From: Alitta virens
Taxonomy: Eukaryota > Annelida > Polychaeta > Phyllodocida > Nereididae
Reading direction: 5' to 3'
DNA: 64,000 nucleotides
Assembly: GCA_932294295.1 (NCBI GenBank)
Contig: OW028584.1
Location: 4,480,907 to 4,544,906, forward strand
This document shows, in pieces, positions 1 to 12,650 of this stretch. The translations under genes were made by a program, and so were the position numbers. A model generated the notes under the pieces. That model did no database searches. It saw only the letters and a program-made list of their open reading frames with translations, and was not told where the DNA came from. How positions within the stretch are numbered: the stretch's first letter is position 1; each line of letters opens with the position of its first letter.

Positions 1-1460
1 GAAACATAACAGATAGATTAAACAGCATATGCAATTTAGACAGTTGCTGAAACATAGTTAATTGAAAATCACTGATTCAATTTTCATGAATCCAATAGTT
101 TCATATAAATATCATATCTCACAATGGACTCTATTTTATATCCTATATTTTCTACAGAATTTTAAAAAAGCAGTTAAATATTACCTTGAATTCTCATACA
201 TGATTATTGATAATTTTCATTTTTTGAAAGAATGAAGAAAATTTATAAAGGCTGCAATGAACACCAAACATGATTAAAATAATATATTTTCATTAAAAAA
301 ATGTTCTGTGGCAATTTCAAAATATTTCCATCACTTAAATGACAATATATATTTAACTGTCATGATTTGTCACAGCTCAGAATAAACTCTGCTTGACCTT
401 TAAATTTATTTTTGTAAAATGGAAAAATTTAACACAGAAGCAAAATTAATTTTTCATCAAATATACATGTTTCTATGTACTTATCACAAGAAAATGCATT
501 TTTCAAAACTGAAGTGGCCATCAATGAAATTCATAGATTTGATATTTCTTTCAATGAACATTTTTCATAATACCATTCACAAACGGATCTAAAAGAAATT
601 ATTTTCAGACATGTATTTTACAGCAGTTTGCAATGTTATGAATGATCTTTGATTATTTTCATTGTTTTAAAATTGAGCATATCTCATAATGAACAGTCTA
701 TATGATTGTTCAATTCAACATATTTTTAACAATATCAATTTAACATTGATATTGAGAAAGATTTTATAGTTTCTATATATTCTCCCAATATTAACGATAT
801 GAATATTCTTTAAAAAATACAAACATTTTTTTTTTATCAATTGTACTGGCATTTCTACAACATTTGGAATGTCATGAATGATCACTGATAATTTTACTTT
901 TTTTAAACTATTTCTCAAAAAGAGCAATTTCAATGGAACATATTCTTAACAAAATGTATGTAAAACAAAAAGTCTAGAAAAAACTCAAATTAACTGATTG
1001 ATTTGTACCTGTATCAGAATAAATGCTTCAGTTTTTAACCCGTACCTTTTGTGCATTATGCATGAATTGACGTTTACTTTTAGATCTTTGATTCCTTTTT
1101 AATAAATATTCATTTAACATTTACAATGTATTTTGATTCAGGCGATCTAATGCACAGTCACAAACATCACAGATATACTCAGCGTCTCCACCTGCACAAC
1201 TGTTCATTTGAACAACAGGTCTCTCTCTGTCCCAGTAGTTGTTCAATTTCCTCCCTTGTTCATCAAGGTGTTTGATCAGTGAGAAAATCTTGCAGGCCCA
1301 AACTCTTGCATTCCTCAATATTGTTGCTGTTTCATACCCCTCACCCAGTTCAAGCAGACCTGTCCAGTTAACTGTTAGGTAGAATAGGGCAGTCTTTATG
1401 GTGTATGATGTGATGGGCATTTTAACATGAACCTTGCCCCCCCCCCCTGCACCAGTCATA
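1..1460. repeat. Segmental duplication, copy A (continues off the left edge)
   Basis: This AT-rich block is collinear with 3465-5200. Shared landmarks in the same order include 'gactctatttt', 'gctgcaatgaa', 'catgatttgtcacag', 'gcagtttgcaatgttatgaa', 'tgcatgaatt' and 'gatctaatgcacagtcac'. The copies have many substitutions and indels, so the event is old. The coding part at the right end of both copies is a Mab-21-type C-terminal exon on the minus strand; the rest resembles its 3' flank. Seen directly by eye, without an alignment. Confidence 0.8.
1121..1455 (-). pseudogene. Mab-21-like C-terminal exon, degraded copy A
   Basis: The minus strand encodes a block with the motif HVKMPITSYTIKTALFYLTV, followed by RVWACKIFSLIKHL, KLNNYW and ICDVCDCALD, then a stop. 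'SY.(I/L)KTAL' followed by a helical 'L..L' stretch and an 'L.NY(W/F)' motif is the usual C-terminal signature of Mab-21 domains, the fold shared by Mab-21 and cGAS-like proteins. The copy looks dead at its 5' side: the acceptor present in copy B (ttgcag before gcctttgac) is missing here, and an 11-G run replaces the codons after the Trp-Cys pair and shifts the frame. It also lacks 35 codons present in copy B between LRNA and RVWAC, an in-frame difference. Family assignment is by motif only. Confidence 0.6.
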
Positions 1461-1913
1461 GTGTCATGTAGAATGTATAAATGCCTATATAATGAAAATT
1501 ACTTCTGCTTGTCTTTCAAGGCATTTCCGTAATAATACAAAAACGACAACTTGAATGACAGTCCAATGTGACAGGTGTCACAACACCAATTACCTCTAAT
1601 TGGAAAACTTTCATTCTGACATAATCACAAGGTGGCAGCACAGGCCAGCAATTGTAAGCTTTGTCAAATTGCCCCAATTTGACCCATAGGCTATATAAAT
1701 GCACATGCTGAATTTCACCTGATAGGTGGTGACTCCTAGTGATAAATATTATTATCACCAAAGTGAAAGCAATGACCTTGGGCTTTCTTTGAGTAGGTGT
1801 GTCTTGAATCCAGTGGGGAGAGCCATCTTATAAATTTTGATTCTTTGTACCTGTGAACACTGAAGTTCTGAGCCACCAAATAAAACTTTCCTCACTGTCC
1901 TGGGGGACCCATA

Positions 1914-2577
1914 CAGTGGCGTAGCCAGGTGGGGGCAGAATGACCCCCCCCCCCCCCCACAAGGAAAAATATTCAACTCAGATTTCAAAGGAGCCCGCAA
2001 TGGGGAGGAAAAGTGACCATTCAGTAATTAAAACTGATAAAAAGTTATCTCAGGTCCACAATGGGGGACTCAAGATTATGTCTTATTAGCATAGAGAGGG
2101 CATTGGAAAAGAAAATGGACTTAGACAAAATCATAGAAAAATTTACTCATGCAAAAAAAAAGGAAAGAAATACTGAAATTGTATTGCAGATTATTGAGGA
2201 AGTACTATAAATTTAAAGAGGTGTTTTCAATTATAAGTACAGTTAGTTCATACGTTTCAGTCAAACTACGCAGACTGTAAGTAAACTATATGTGTAATTT
2301 CACTTGCATCTGAATATATTTTCCTTATAACCTGAATTTTTTTATGTGTATCCATTGATGTCTCCTCACATTGTCCTTATTCCCTACAACGTGTACGTTT
2401 ACTTTTATGTTTATATTGTTTTACATTTTTGAATAAACAGTGATGTGCATGAATAACCCTATATTAACATTATTATCATTTTTTGTATTATTTTATAAAA
2501 AATCTACACAATATTTTAAAATTTTGGGGAAATACATTGTAGATTGCCCCCTGACAAAAATCCTGGCTACGCCACTG
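1914..2577. mobile_element. Non-autonomous hAT-like DNA transposon, 664 bp
   Basis: The element starts CAGTGGCGTAGCCAGG and ends CCTGGCTACGCCACTG, a perfect 16-bp terminal inverted repeat. It is flanked by the 8-bp direct repeat GACCCATA (1906-1913 and 2578-2585). An 8-bp target-site duplication with a CAGTGGCGTAGCC-type end fits the hAT superfamily. The interior carries a poly-C run near 1946 and no transposase reading frame, so it must have been moved in trans. Confidence 0.88.
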
Positions 2578-3029
2578 GACCCATATTTGTGCACTGGATA
2601 CCTGTCCAGACGCACACAATTAATTTTTTAATGTGTCAAATGGACAATTAGCATTTTGACAGCTTTGTTTACTCTGTGACATCATCAACACACTTTCATT
2701 TTAAACCAGCCAATCAGGAGTCACGATACTGCCTATGCTAATGTATTCATTGGGCATGTGTCATTACCACACCAAGCAGAATGGCGGCATTAGGAACTTG
2801 ACTCAATTGTCTTTTGGAACTTTCCAATTACTTAAAGACCCAGTGAATATGGTATGATACCATGGTTGGCGCCTCACAGAACACCTTTTTGTGTCCTCAA
2901 ATAAGTGGGCAAATGAAGTGCCTTCAGGCTTAATTTTATTTGTGAGAGTCATTACCACACAGCAAGTTTTTAAGTCCCCTAATTTGAACATTGCGTGAAC
3001 TATGACCCTGTCGCCACCTCTGTCAGCGG

Positions 3030-3240
3030 CATGGTCATCCAGGGCTAGTGTGGACTCCTAGCTTATCATCTCATCATTACATCTGCCTTTGACAGCTGTC
3101 CTTCTTAGGGAGCATTTAACTGCATTAGGCACATGTCTTCATTGTTGAAACTAATTTTTTTCCAGCTGTCAGTGAATAATATGTTTAGACATTGGCCATT
3201 GAAGGTTTCGGGTTCAAATCCCAACTTCAGAGTCTTTTAT
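3030..3240 (-). repeat. Dispersed repeat family A, tail, with adjacent tRNA-like B box
   Basis: The stretch 'tagtgtggactcctagcttatcatctc' followed by 'atcattacatctgcc' is the reverse complement of the tail found in copies at 19800-19930 and 35920-36050. About 100 bp further right, 3208-3222 contains GGTTCAAATCCC, a polymerase III B-box-like motif. This suggests the family is, or hitch-hiked with, a tRNA-derived SINE. Confidence 0.55.
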
Positions 3241-3464
3241 AATAGAGTGGCTTTCATGACGAGTTCTCTAAATAAATCTTATTTTAATACTGGTGCCAAG
3301 GTTTCAGTACAGCACAAATAATTTGAATCTTTAAATTTGAAAGTTAGGAAAATCTCATTGAAAAGGCAACCACAAGTTCATATGCAGCATATAATTTGTT
3401 TATTATTAGGACAGTGAATAATTATGATATATGAAATATATAGAACCTATTGGACAAATATAAA

Positions 3465-5200
3465 TATGATAAATCACAGATTAAACAGCGTAATAAACAC
3501 AATAATAAAATTATGCAGTTTCTTGTGATATTTGACATAATATTATATTAATTAACTGAAAATGGCTGTGTTCATAAATGTTAAAGTTTCATATTAATAT
3601 CTCATTATGGACTCTATTTGAGATCCAATATTTTCTGCAGAATAAAAAAGAATTATTTTCTTATATGTCACAGTTGTTAAATCCTAGCTTGCGTTGTCAT
3701 AATTTATTAAAATTTTGGAGAAGAATATTGAAGAAGGCTGCAATGAAAACCAAGCATGATTAAAATAATATATTTTAACAAAATTTTCTGTGGCATTTTC
3801 AAAATTTTCAATCATTTTAATGACAATATATATATTTAACTGCCATGATTTGTCACAGTTCAGAATAGACTCTGCTTGACATTTAAAATTGTCTGCAAAA
3901 TATAAAAATTTGACCACAAAAACATTTATTAATTATACCTTATAAAATATAAGTAATGTTGCTTCATTTTTACCCAAGCAGGTATTTCATGCAATTTTGT
4001 TCATCATTGATAATTTTTAAGTATTTTGACACAAGTCACAAGGTAATGCATTCATTAAAACACTGAAAATGACAATAATATTCAAATATTTTAAAGTTTC
4101 AATATATATGTCTCACAATAATAATTTTGCATACTTAGTTATTTATATTAATCATTAAAAAAAAAAATGTCATAAATGTATTACAATATGATCCATTACT
4201 CTTTACAGCAGTTTGCAATGTTATGAATGATTATTGATAACTCTCACTGTTTTAATTAACAAACATATATCTTATGATTTTCAATTCAAAATATTTTTAA
4301 CAAAATGCAAGATATTATGATTTCCTACCCAATTTGAAACATCATGATAATTTTTCTTTTCAACAAACTATATCCGATAATGATCAAGCTACATGATTTT
4401 TAAATTTAATTCATTTCAAAATTTTTGTATGTGACAAAAAAATAAAATCAAGAAATTGTATATAATGAATTGATTTCCTGTAACATTTTGAAACATGATA
4501 GAAAATTTTCCTTTTTTTTTTAAATAAATAATATTTGATACATGCTTTTTCATTATTTAAAAACAACAAAATCTATGTAACAGACAGAAAAACAAAGGGT
4601 CAAGAAATTCTAAAATTAATTGATTGATAAGGTCCTGCATCAGAATGAATACAATTTTCAACCCGTATCTTTTGTGTATAATGCATGAATTTACATTTAC
4701 TTGTCTTAGATCTTTGCCTTGTAAGAATTATTCATTTAACATTGACTTAGAATGTATTTTTCTTCAGGTGATCTAATGCACAGTCACACACATCACATAT
4801 GTATTCAGCCTCTCCAAACCCTGTTCTGTCTCTATCCATTATTTCAACAACAGGCTCCACTCTGTTCCAGTAGTTGTTCAGTTTCCACCCTCGTCCTGCA
4901 AGATGTTTGATCAGTGAGAATATCTTGCAGGCCCAAACTCTTGCTTCCTCTCCATGTTGATGCAAATCTTCATCGGTTGTCCATTTTGGGATGTGGATTG
5001 AATTTCAACTTGTTCCTTCTTTCAACTTGGCCTTCTACATGATCCAATGCATTCCTCAATACTTCTGCTCTTTCATACCTATCATTAAGTTTAAGCAGAC
5101 CTGTCCGGTTAACTGTCAGGTAGAAGAGGGCAGTCTTTATGGTGTAGGATGTGATGGGCATTTTGACATGATCTTTCTCCCCCTGGCACCAGTCAAAGGC
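3465..5200. repeat. Segmental duplication, copy B
   Basis: Second copy of the block at 1-1460, same orientation, offset about 3.5-3.7 kb. It starts near 'agattaaacagcg' and runs through the Mab-21-like exon. Indels make it about 200 bp longer. The two copies are separated by the hAT-like element, a repeat-A tail and unremarkable AT-rich sequence. Confidence 0.8.
4747..5200 (-). pseudogene. Mab-21-like C-terminal exon, copy B (one-base frameshift)
   Basis: A good acceptor (cttgtatttgcag) precedes an exon beginning AFDWCQGEKDHVKMPITSYT in phase 0. The frame continues through IKTALFYLTV and LRNALDHVEG to NPHPKMDNR and a stop at 4970. In the +1 frame the protein resumes as KWTTDEDLHQHGEEARVWAC and runs to ICDVCDCALDHLKKNTF, ending at 4747. 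Removing one A from the AAAA run near 4982 would join the two parts, so a single-base insertion or assembly error is likely. The exon would form the C-terminal half of a Mab-21 domain. No exon for the middle of the domain was found between here and gene 1, and it cannot be shown that this is gene 1's last exon. Confidence 0.6.
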
Positions 5201-5229
5201 CTGCAAATACAAGAATTTACATACATTAG

Positions 5230-7575
5230 ATAATAATAATAATAATAAGATATACTTTATGCAAATAATGCAATATACTAATATTTTACCCTATTACCAC
5301 TATATACAGGATGTTTCTAAAATACAATAAAATTGACAATAATTAATAAAATATACTTTATGCAAATAACACAAAATATACTAAACCCTATTACCACTAC
5401 ATAAATTTGATGTTACTGAGATACAATAAAATCCATACATTAGATAATAAAGGAAGACATTACAAAATATATCTTTAAAATGTTCAAAATCATGTGACCA
5501 TTTATTTAAAATGTTACTAAAATACAAGAAAAGTTAAGATTTAATTGACAGTGGTTTTTTTTGACAGTTTATACATTGGGCTGGCTGCTTCTTAGTATGT
5601 CACTAACATTTAAGATTTATCTGACCAATTATCATTAAAACGTTTATATTTGACAGTTGGTTTAGTCATTAATGATTGAATTTGTGCAGCATTAACAATT
5701 GAACAAAACATTAACAATAAAATTGATGTAAAGTCATCAAAAATCTTTTTTACAAGCAAAACTGGGCTATTAACCATAAATCTTTGCAATGTGTATGACT
5801 TCCAAATGCTGTGCTACTTAATAGTTCTTCATTTTGTGATAGTTACAACATTTTAGTTAAAGCATTGTCATATATAGACAGACAGACAGACAATAAATAA
5901 TAATATCATAGTAGAATTTATTATTTTAACCTATGTACTAAGTACAATTATTGTTTTGCTCTTTTTATACTGGCTCCTTCTTAAATGTTAGGTGAGGTAG
6001 TCCTTAAGGGGGAGTTGAATTTGGCACAAACGAAAAAAAAAAAAGTATAACTGTTACAGAAAATGATATGCAAATAAATAAATATATATATATAAGGGGG
6101 GTTCCACTTTAAGGATTGCAAAAACACATAATTTGACAATAATGAAGAATAATGGTCTCAGAACTAAATTCAAAGTTATTTTGAGACCACTAGATCACAT
6201 GAAAATGATGAGGGTGAGATGAGTGAGAAGAAGACCAGAAAAAAATATATTAAGAGAGAAATCACCTAATGGACTTTCACAAGAAAGAAAGAAAGAAAGA
6301 AAGACTCTTACAAGAAAGAAAGAAAGACTCACAAGAAAGAAAGGAAGAAATAAAGAAACTGTACTTTACAATGGGTTTATTCATTACATGGTTTAAATAG
6401 CAAGGCTGTCTTAAGGTGAAATTTTCATTTTATAGCTTTCGATACTCACACTTAATGAACTAAAGTGTTTTGACATGGCTTTAATTACAAGATAGATTAT
6501 CTTTTTTTATTATCATTATATTCTAAGAGGTAAGTTAAATTTTATTATTTATATAATTGGCTAAGTAAATCATGTCCATTCAAGAAAAGAAAAGTACTGC
6601 CAACATTTTATTCAACAGAATGGTAACTTGATTAAAAATAATGCATAGCTAATTGCACAAAACCTCATGGGCGCAAATCTTTGGGGGACGCATCCCCCTC
6701 CCCCTAGGAATATATATTTTCTTCATATTTTAATGTAAAGTTATATGCAATTTAAGAGGTACTAATGTAACGTTCACAATTTATCCAAGCGCTCACTTGA
6801 TATTCAATATACAGTGGTGCCCTCTGGAGTTGTGTGAAAGAGCCTATTGTTATTGATAAGTTATTGACAACAAGTCAATTATTAATTTAGCTACTCTAGA
6901 AACATTCGACACTGTTGTGCTTGAGCAAGCGGCCGGGACAGTCTGGATCAGAGCAGAGCTGATCAATCTCATGGATTTTCTTTTCTTTTGAACACTACTT
7001 ATGTGTACTTTAAACATCTTAATTTCATGGTAGTAAATTATAATTGGTATTTCCAATATTGAATTCCACAAAATATGTAGGATAATGAGTATTCTGACTA
7101 CATGCTCACCATGTGCTTCATGATGAAGGCAAATGTTGAGCTTTCAATTGTCAAATTGCAAATTAGTATATATATGTACCGTTATCAGAATCACTAGCAT
7201 ATAATCACAATTACTAGGCATACAAAGTTTCTAACTAGATATGTAGTATGTGTAATTTTATCTGTTAAGTAGCCAATTAGTAATACTGAATTCAACGTTA
7301 ATGACAGGTGAAAATTAAGGAAAGTAGGTCATTGACCTGATCACCAGTTTGAGGACTGTCAAATTGTTAATGCATTCAGTGAATACAATATAACTAGGCC
7401 TAATGTTAATGCTTATTAATATTTCATGATTAATAAAAATAACTTTGTTAATTGTTATGTGATATTAAGTGACTTTTTTTTTTCTTCATTTACTGATTTT
7501 TATAAATTGCCATTATGACCATCTGCAGTATTTGAACTCGTACATTATTTTTGTGTGCAAAAGTAAATGTAATGA
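5230..7575. other. AT-rich intergenic or intronic DNA with microsatellites
   Basis: No supportable gene. It contains a short (AGAC)n tract near 5875-5892, (GAAA)n tracts at 6284-6345, a poly-A run near 6036 and an (AT)n tract near 6084. A minus-strand open frame at 6850-7071 has no recognisable domain. If gene 1 and the Mab-21 exons belong together, this would be intron. Confidence 0.6.
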
Positions 7576-7645
7576 TAAGATAGGGCTTAAGGTCTGCACC
7601 ATGTTACACATTTACCCTATGGGTGGGGGTGTTCACTTGCCTCAG
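7575..7645 (+). repeat. Dispersed repeat family A, tail fragment
   Basis: 'ccatgttacacatttaccct' followed by 'atgggtgggggtgttcac' and 'tgcctcagcatag' matches the tails at 19860-19915 and 35975-36030. A short (GATA/GATG)n tract follows. Confidence 0.6.
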
Positions 7646-8797
7646 CATAGATATAGATAGATGGATGGATGTGGAAAGTGCAGCCCTCTAAGGCAAGTTC
7701 TTGCTGCTATTGAGGGTTATTGATGAGGTGAGAGAGAGGAGGAGTCCACACATAGATAACGAGTACAAGTCACATTTAATTTAACATCTAATGCAAACGA
7801 TATCCAGCAGCTGGGATAATGTTCATGAAGAGTGCTTTCTTTTGGCCTTTGGATGTTAATTGCAATTCCTCACTTGACAACTCAGATGACACCATCCCAC
7901 TTGCCATTAACAATATATATTATTAAATAATAAATAAAAATATACATTATTTAAAAGAAAATAATAAAATGGATTTGAGCTATTTTATTTGTTGGCAGGC
8001 ATACTATTGAATTGCTAAATATCCTTTTAATCAAAATATGGCCTTACTTAGCAGCTTAGCAACTACAGTGTGTTATGTATTTTCCATCATTACAAAATAG
8101 CTGCAATGATGATAGTTACAAAAAAAGGGGGGGGGGGGGTACAGAGAGGGTTTTAATGGCCTAGAAAGTTGGGATTAAAAGTGACCATAGAGGATCATCA
8201 TCATAAATCTATGATGTGACATATGTCTATTTTGTGCTGAATTTTTAAAAAAGTGGGACATTTATTTTGAATGTAACTATTTAGTCAGACTCATGGTGCA
8301 AACTTATTGTCTAAAGTATTTACTTTATGAAATAATAATTTTTATAATGCCTAGTTGAATGGAAACTAGTTATTATTACCTCACATTTATTGGTCTAAGT
8401 AAATATTGAAAATATTTGAGAGGCCCTCCCCAATGTGTAGTCCAATTAGATGTAATTGCAAATTTGTAATTCACATACTTACACTTTAAAGATTTATTTT
8501 AGGTTTACACTATAGTAGTATTTAAAATAAACATCCACCTTTTTTTAAATCATTTTTTACTACAATTGGTCCATGTCGTAATACTTAAAATTTTGTAATA
8601 TGATATCATATCAGGATTTATTATATGAAGGCCATTATAAATTGCAGTTTTACATGCATACAAGAAATACCAGTTGCATACAACCATCAGTTGGACAATC
8701 CAGTTATCTTTTCAGCAATTCACCAGCTGCTGAATGTCATTGTTAATGTCTTATAAGAGCATTGCATAAATGAATCAGAACTGCATAGAGCAGCCGA

Positions 8798-8870
8798 AGT
8801 TGTAAATCCAAAACCTGCACCTCAGAGTCAGACTCTCAAACCACTGAGCCAAGCACAAATGAGCAGTGAA
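8798..8870 (-). repeat. tRNA-derived SINE fragment
   Basis: Read on the minus strand, the segment contains TGGCTCAGTGG, an A box of the polymerase III type, followed by 'tttgagagtctgactctg' and 'aggtgcaggttttggattta', where a B box would lie but is decayed. It resembles the head of a tRNA-derived SINE rather than a folded tRNA gene. Confidence 0.45.
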
Positions 8871-9918
8871 AATAAACCAAAGAAATATTCCTGTAATACA
8901 GTGCAAAGAACTCCAATAACTACAATAAAACATAAACATGATGTTTATGATGTATAATATGGGCAAAATAGCACCATAAATCCAATCTCAGAAATAAAAA
9001 TGTGGCAACATAGTTGAAATTTTGAGCATAGATCTTGATTACTGTGATTTTTAGCAGCAATTAATTCATTGCACAAGCAAATATTGCCAGAACTCATAAT
9101 GCAAATTAATGCATACATGTCATACTGATTTAAAGCAATGTCACTTGAAAACCAGTGATGAGAGTTGGTCTGTAACCACTACAAAAAAGTGCAGAAACTT
9201 CAAAACAGGTACATGTATTATGCAACACAATCAATTGCATCTAAGTCACTGAGCAGAAATCACTGCAAATCAATACAATATATTACTATTTGCGGATAAT
9301 TGGTAATCTTGACCTTCGAAGCACCTTGGAGAAATTTGAAATGGAGGGTACATCAAAGGTAGAATCACTTTGTCTCGACAAAAAAATTAATGACTAATGG
9401 ACTCGCCCCTACTTGGCAGGGGGGCAATTGACATTTTCAATATGTATGAAATATGCATATTTATCAGTTTTCAAGCATATTCCATGATAAACATAATTTG
9501 GTTATTTCTGAGCACCAAAGCAAAAAACACACACTGAGTATGATATTGGGTGGACAACAGCCTTATGGATAATACATGGAAATTTTAGTTCACTGGGATG
9601 AGTAGTTGTTGAGAAATGCCAATTGATGCATTATGTGGTGTTGATCCTAATTTAGTAGACATGCCACAGCAAGCCGTGAATATAGATTAAATAATTTTTT
9701 GGCCAGAATTTTCACTTTAATCTTAGCGTAATTTAATTGTGTGGGTATTTGTGGGTTTCATGTAATGACAGTGTGAAAAAAATCAGTCACATTTATTTTA
9801 TTTTTTATAAAACTATTATCTGTCAACAATGCTTTGACTTTCACAAAAAAGTCCCTAATTGTAGACCACAAAACTGGCGTTGATGTGTGAATAAATACAT
9901 TTACTTGGCTAAATAACT

Positions 9919-9999
9919 ACACTAATGGACTTCAAACATGTATAGGTAAAACATGTTGTACAAACCTGAGATAATGCGTTTTAAAGTCCATTAGTGTAT
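9919..9999. mobile_element. Short palindromic MITE-like hairpin
   Basis: The arms TACACTAATGGACTTCAAA and TTTAAAGTCCATTAGTGTA face each other across about 40 bp. TA bases at both ends suggest a Tc1/mariner-type TA target duplication. Similar half-sites (taatggact) occur at 6268 and 9396. Confidence 0.5.
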
Positions 10000-10289
10000 A
10001 TATAAGCATTTCTGCTTAGGGAAGTTCATTTTAATGAGTTGGAGATTTAACTGCTAGGGCCACTGCCAGCACAACGCTGAAAGAACTTTTATTGCCCTGT
10101 TACTTAATTGCTTAATATGAGGATTTCAGTCAAACACAGCGAAAACCTGTGAAATCTGAAATACTTCATAAGAGGTTCAACAACCCACGTGATTAATGAA
10201 TATGTAAATCAAATATAAGCTCCGCCCCCCTGTGGTGACAATGAGTGACGCAATCTTGCGCAACATTAAGCGGGTTCCGTCAAAACATC

Positions 10290-10460
10290 GACTAAATGTA
10301 GCAACTTCAATGAATAGACAATCAAGTCTAATTGTTTATCAAGCCGTCTAGTCATGCAAACCTTGCCTAGACCTATTAAAACATGTAACTCATGTAGCAA
10401 AGTGACAGCTCTAGTCATTTGATCAAGTTCAATACTTTTGACAGCAGACAAATGCAAAAG
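10290..10460 (+). repeat. Dispersed repeat family C, partial copy
   Basis: 'attgtttatcaagc', 'cttgcctagacctattaaaa' and 'catgtaact' align with 12130-12200 and with the reverse complement of 18850-18925. Confidence 0.6.
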
Positions 10461-11327
10461 AATAACTTGAATTAAATAATCTGAAATTTTCATGGCCTAT
10501 CAAGTCAGCATAAACTGGAAAGGTTTGATTAAAATCCATCAAATGTACGGACAGTACGGTGACTGCCCCCGATCATGATGATGCTCAACATGTCAGAATG
10601 TTTAAGCAACGCGACTTCTCATTGGTTAGACCACTGCCAAGTTTATAAACCTAAAATAACATGCCCATGTAGCCAGAATATACAATGAAAATGAATTAAA
10701 TTCTTTGATATTTTACATTAATTTACAAAAGCAGTTTTTTTATATTAATACCTATGTTTTACAGAAGATTCTTTATTAAAACAAACTTTTAGAAATAAGT
10801 TAAAAGCCCACTTTGTGAAGAAAATATCTAATTTAATATTTCACATGGGCATATACGTGCATAGATATACATGCAGATTATAACGCCATTAAAGGATAAA
10901 CAAAATACATTTCATTGAAATGTGATAAATATAGGCCAAAGCTTGTTTCTTACTCTTGCATCAAGAATGAGTTTATTGCAGTTTATTACAAGTGGCGAAT
11001 CTCGATGTCTTGGCAATGTGCCGAGTGTAATATTATCAACAGCTGATCGGGCAGGCAATGTCATGCAAATCCGCCCCCGTCATTGCCATTTATATTTAAG
11101 GCTGGCTGGCAGCCCTCCACAACCCCACCCCCGTCATTGCTTTAATTAGAAATTTAACATAATTTACAAATAATGCTAAGAAATTATGTGAATAATTTCG
11201 CCCCCCCCCCCCTCCCGATCAACATTTTTCCGACTGTCAATCATGCTTCTCAGCTGTAGAATAAACTTGTTTTGATGACGTCATATATTTCACTTGGTGT
11301 ATAGAGGCTCTTCATTGCTGTAAATAC

Positions 11328-11812
11328 TAGGGCTCTGTATTGTTTGATTCAAACGATATGATATGCATCATCGATACACTCATTCGATACACGATATGTA
11401 TCGGCGATACATATTCATAGCTATATATATAAGTATACAAATTTATAAATCAAATAGGACATTAGGGAATCGGACATTTCAGGTTTGGACATTTTGGTTG
11501 TCAGACGTTTTAACTTGATACTGCTCCAAGCAAGCTAATCACTGATTGGCTGTTATATTTTGGGACTACTCATTTCGACCAATCACAGCGCATAACACAA
11601 AGTAATCAAAATGGCGGTTGTCACTGATAATCACGACGATCTTAGCTACGTTTTGAAAGGAAATTCGTTTATATTTTGCATCTTAGGGACAGAATAACTA
11701 TATTTTATGGTTTACCGATATGATACCAAAAATCACACGTCGTATACCAGTTCTTTTATCGATTGCTTGTTACCGGTGTGACCGATAATCACCAAACCGG
11801 TGTAGAGCCCTA
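11328..11812. mobile_element. Non-autonomous hAT-like element, 485 bp
   Basis: The ends TAGGGCTCTGTATTG and (complement) TAGGGCTCTACACCGG form terminal inverted repeats. The flanks are the 8-bp direct repeat GTAAATAC (11320-11327 and 11813-11820). The left interior iterates a CGATA/CGATACA word (about seven occurrences at 11355-11415) and the right interior carries ACCGATA variants. No transposase frame is present. Confidence 0.82.
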
Positions 11813-12079
11813 GTAAATACTAGGATTCAAAATAAATTTCCACATTTTTTCGGTGATATTTTGCACCAAATGGCATGGAGCAGCACACAATAGGCAGAAA
11901 TGTTAGCAATATATACAATTTTACAAATGTACCAACTTTCTAGCAAAAACAAAAACCAAACAAATTGTCACATGAAATGTCTGCTATAAAGTTATCAGTA
12001 ACAATAAATATGGATATTTATTGTCTGACATCATTTGCAAGATCGATGTCAATCAAACCCCCCCCCCCCTCTTCAGTGA

Positions 12080-12650
12080 CTCACGCAGACATAACAACCT
12101 GTCAATGATTACTGAATAGACTAAGTGTAATTGTTTACCAAGCATCTAATAATGCAAATCTTGCCTAGACCTATTAAAAACATGTAGATCGTGTAGATGA
12201 TTCAATTTTGTTTGGGTTCAATGAACTTTAGGCAGTTATTGATATGCATATTTAGTACTTTGGATACCATTATGGGAACCAAAAACCATCTGATTTATTG
12301 CAAACATATCTATAGTGGGATCTAGAACAAATATACACACTTCTTTTATTATACAAAAGTATACTATAATATATTAGCACAAAATGCTTTTTATCCCCTA
12401 GAAAGTGAAGTTTGATTATATTTAATTATGTCTTGCGTTGATCCATCATCATATCACCTCCATGCCATATGAGAACAAAACGTCAAACAGGTTGACATCG
12501 AATCCTACTATAATACAATTTAAAAAAAAAACAATTGTTTTTATAGAAGTCCATCCAAACCTTAAGTTCCTGCATGCCCATTCATATCCTTGTAATCCCA
12601 GTGAAATCCCAATAATAAATTCCTCAAATTATTATTTATTTTTTTAATCC
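12080..12650 (+). repeat. Dispersed repeat family C
   Basis: This block is present in inverted orientation at 18465-18935. Shared stretches include 'aatgcaaatcttgcctagac', 'gtccatccaaaccttaagtt', 'cctgcatg' and 'aatcccagtgaaatccca'. Any reading frames inside it are incidental. Confidence 0.75.

Noticed and set aside
6850..7071. Minus-strand frame and an alternative frame with a Cys/Asp-rich stretch
   Set aside because: The alternative frame (IHEIDQLCSDPDCPG) looks protein-like but is only about 30 codons, has no splice signals and matches nothing recognisable.
12438..12647. 69-codon plus-strand frame
   Set aside because: Lies within dispersed repeat family C, whose inverted copy at 18.5 kb does not keep the frame.
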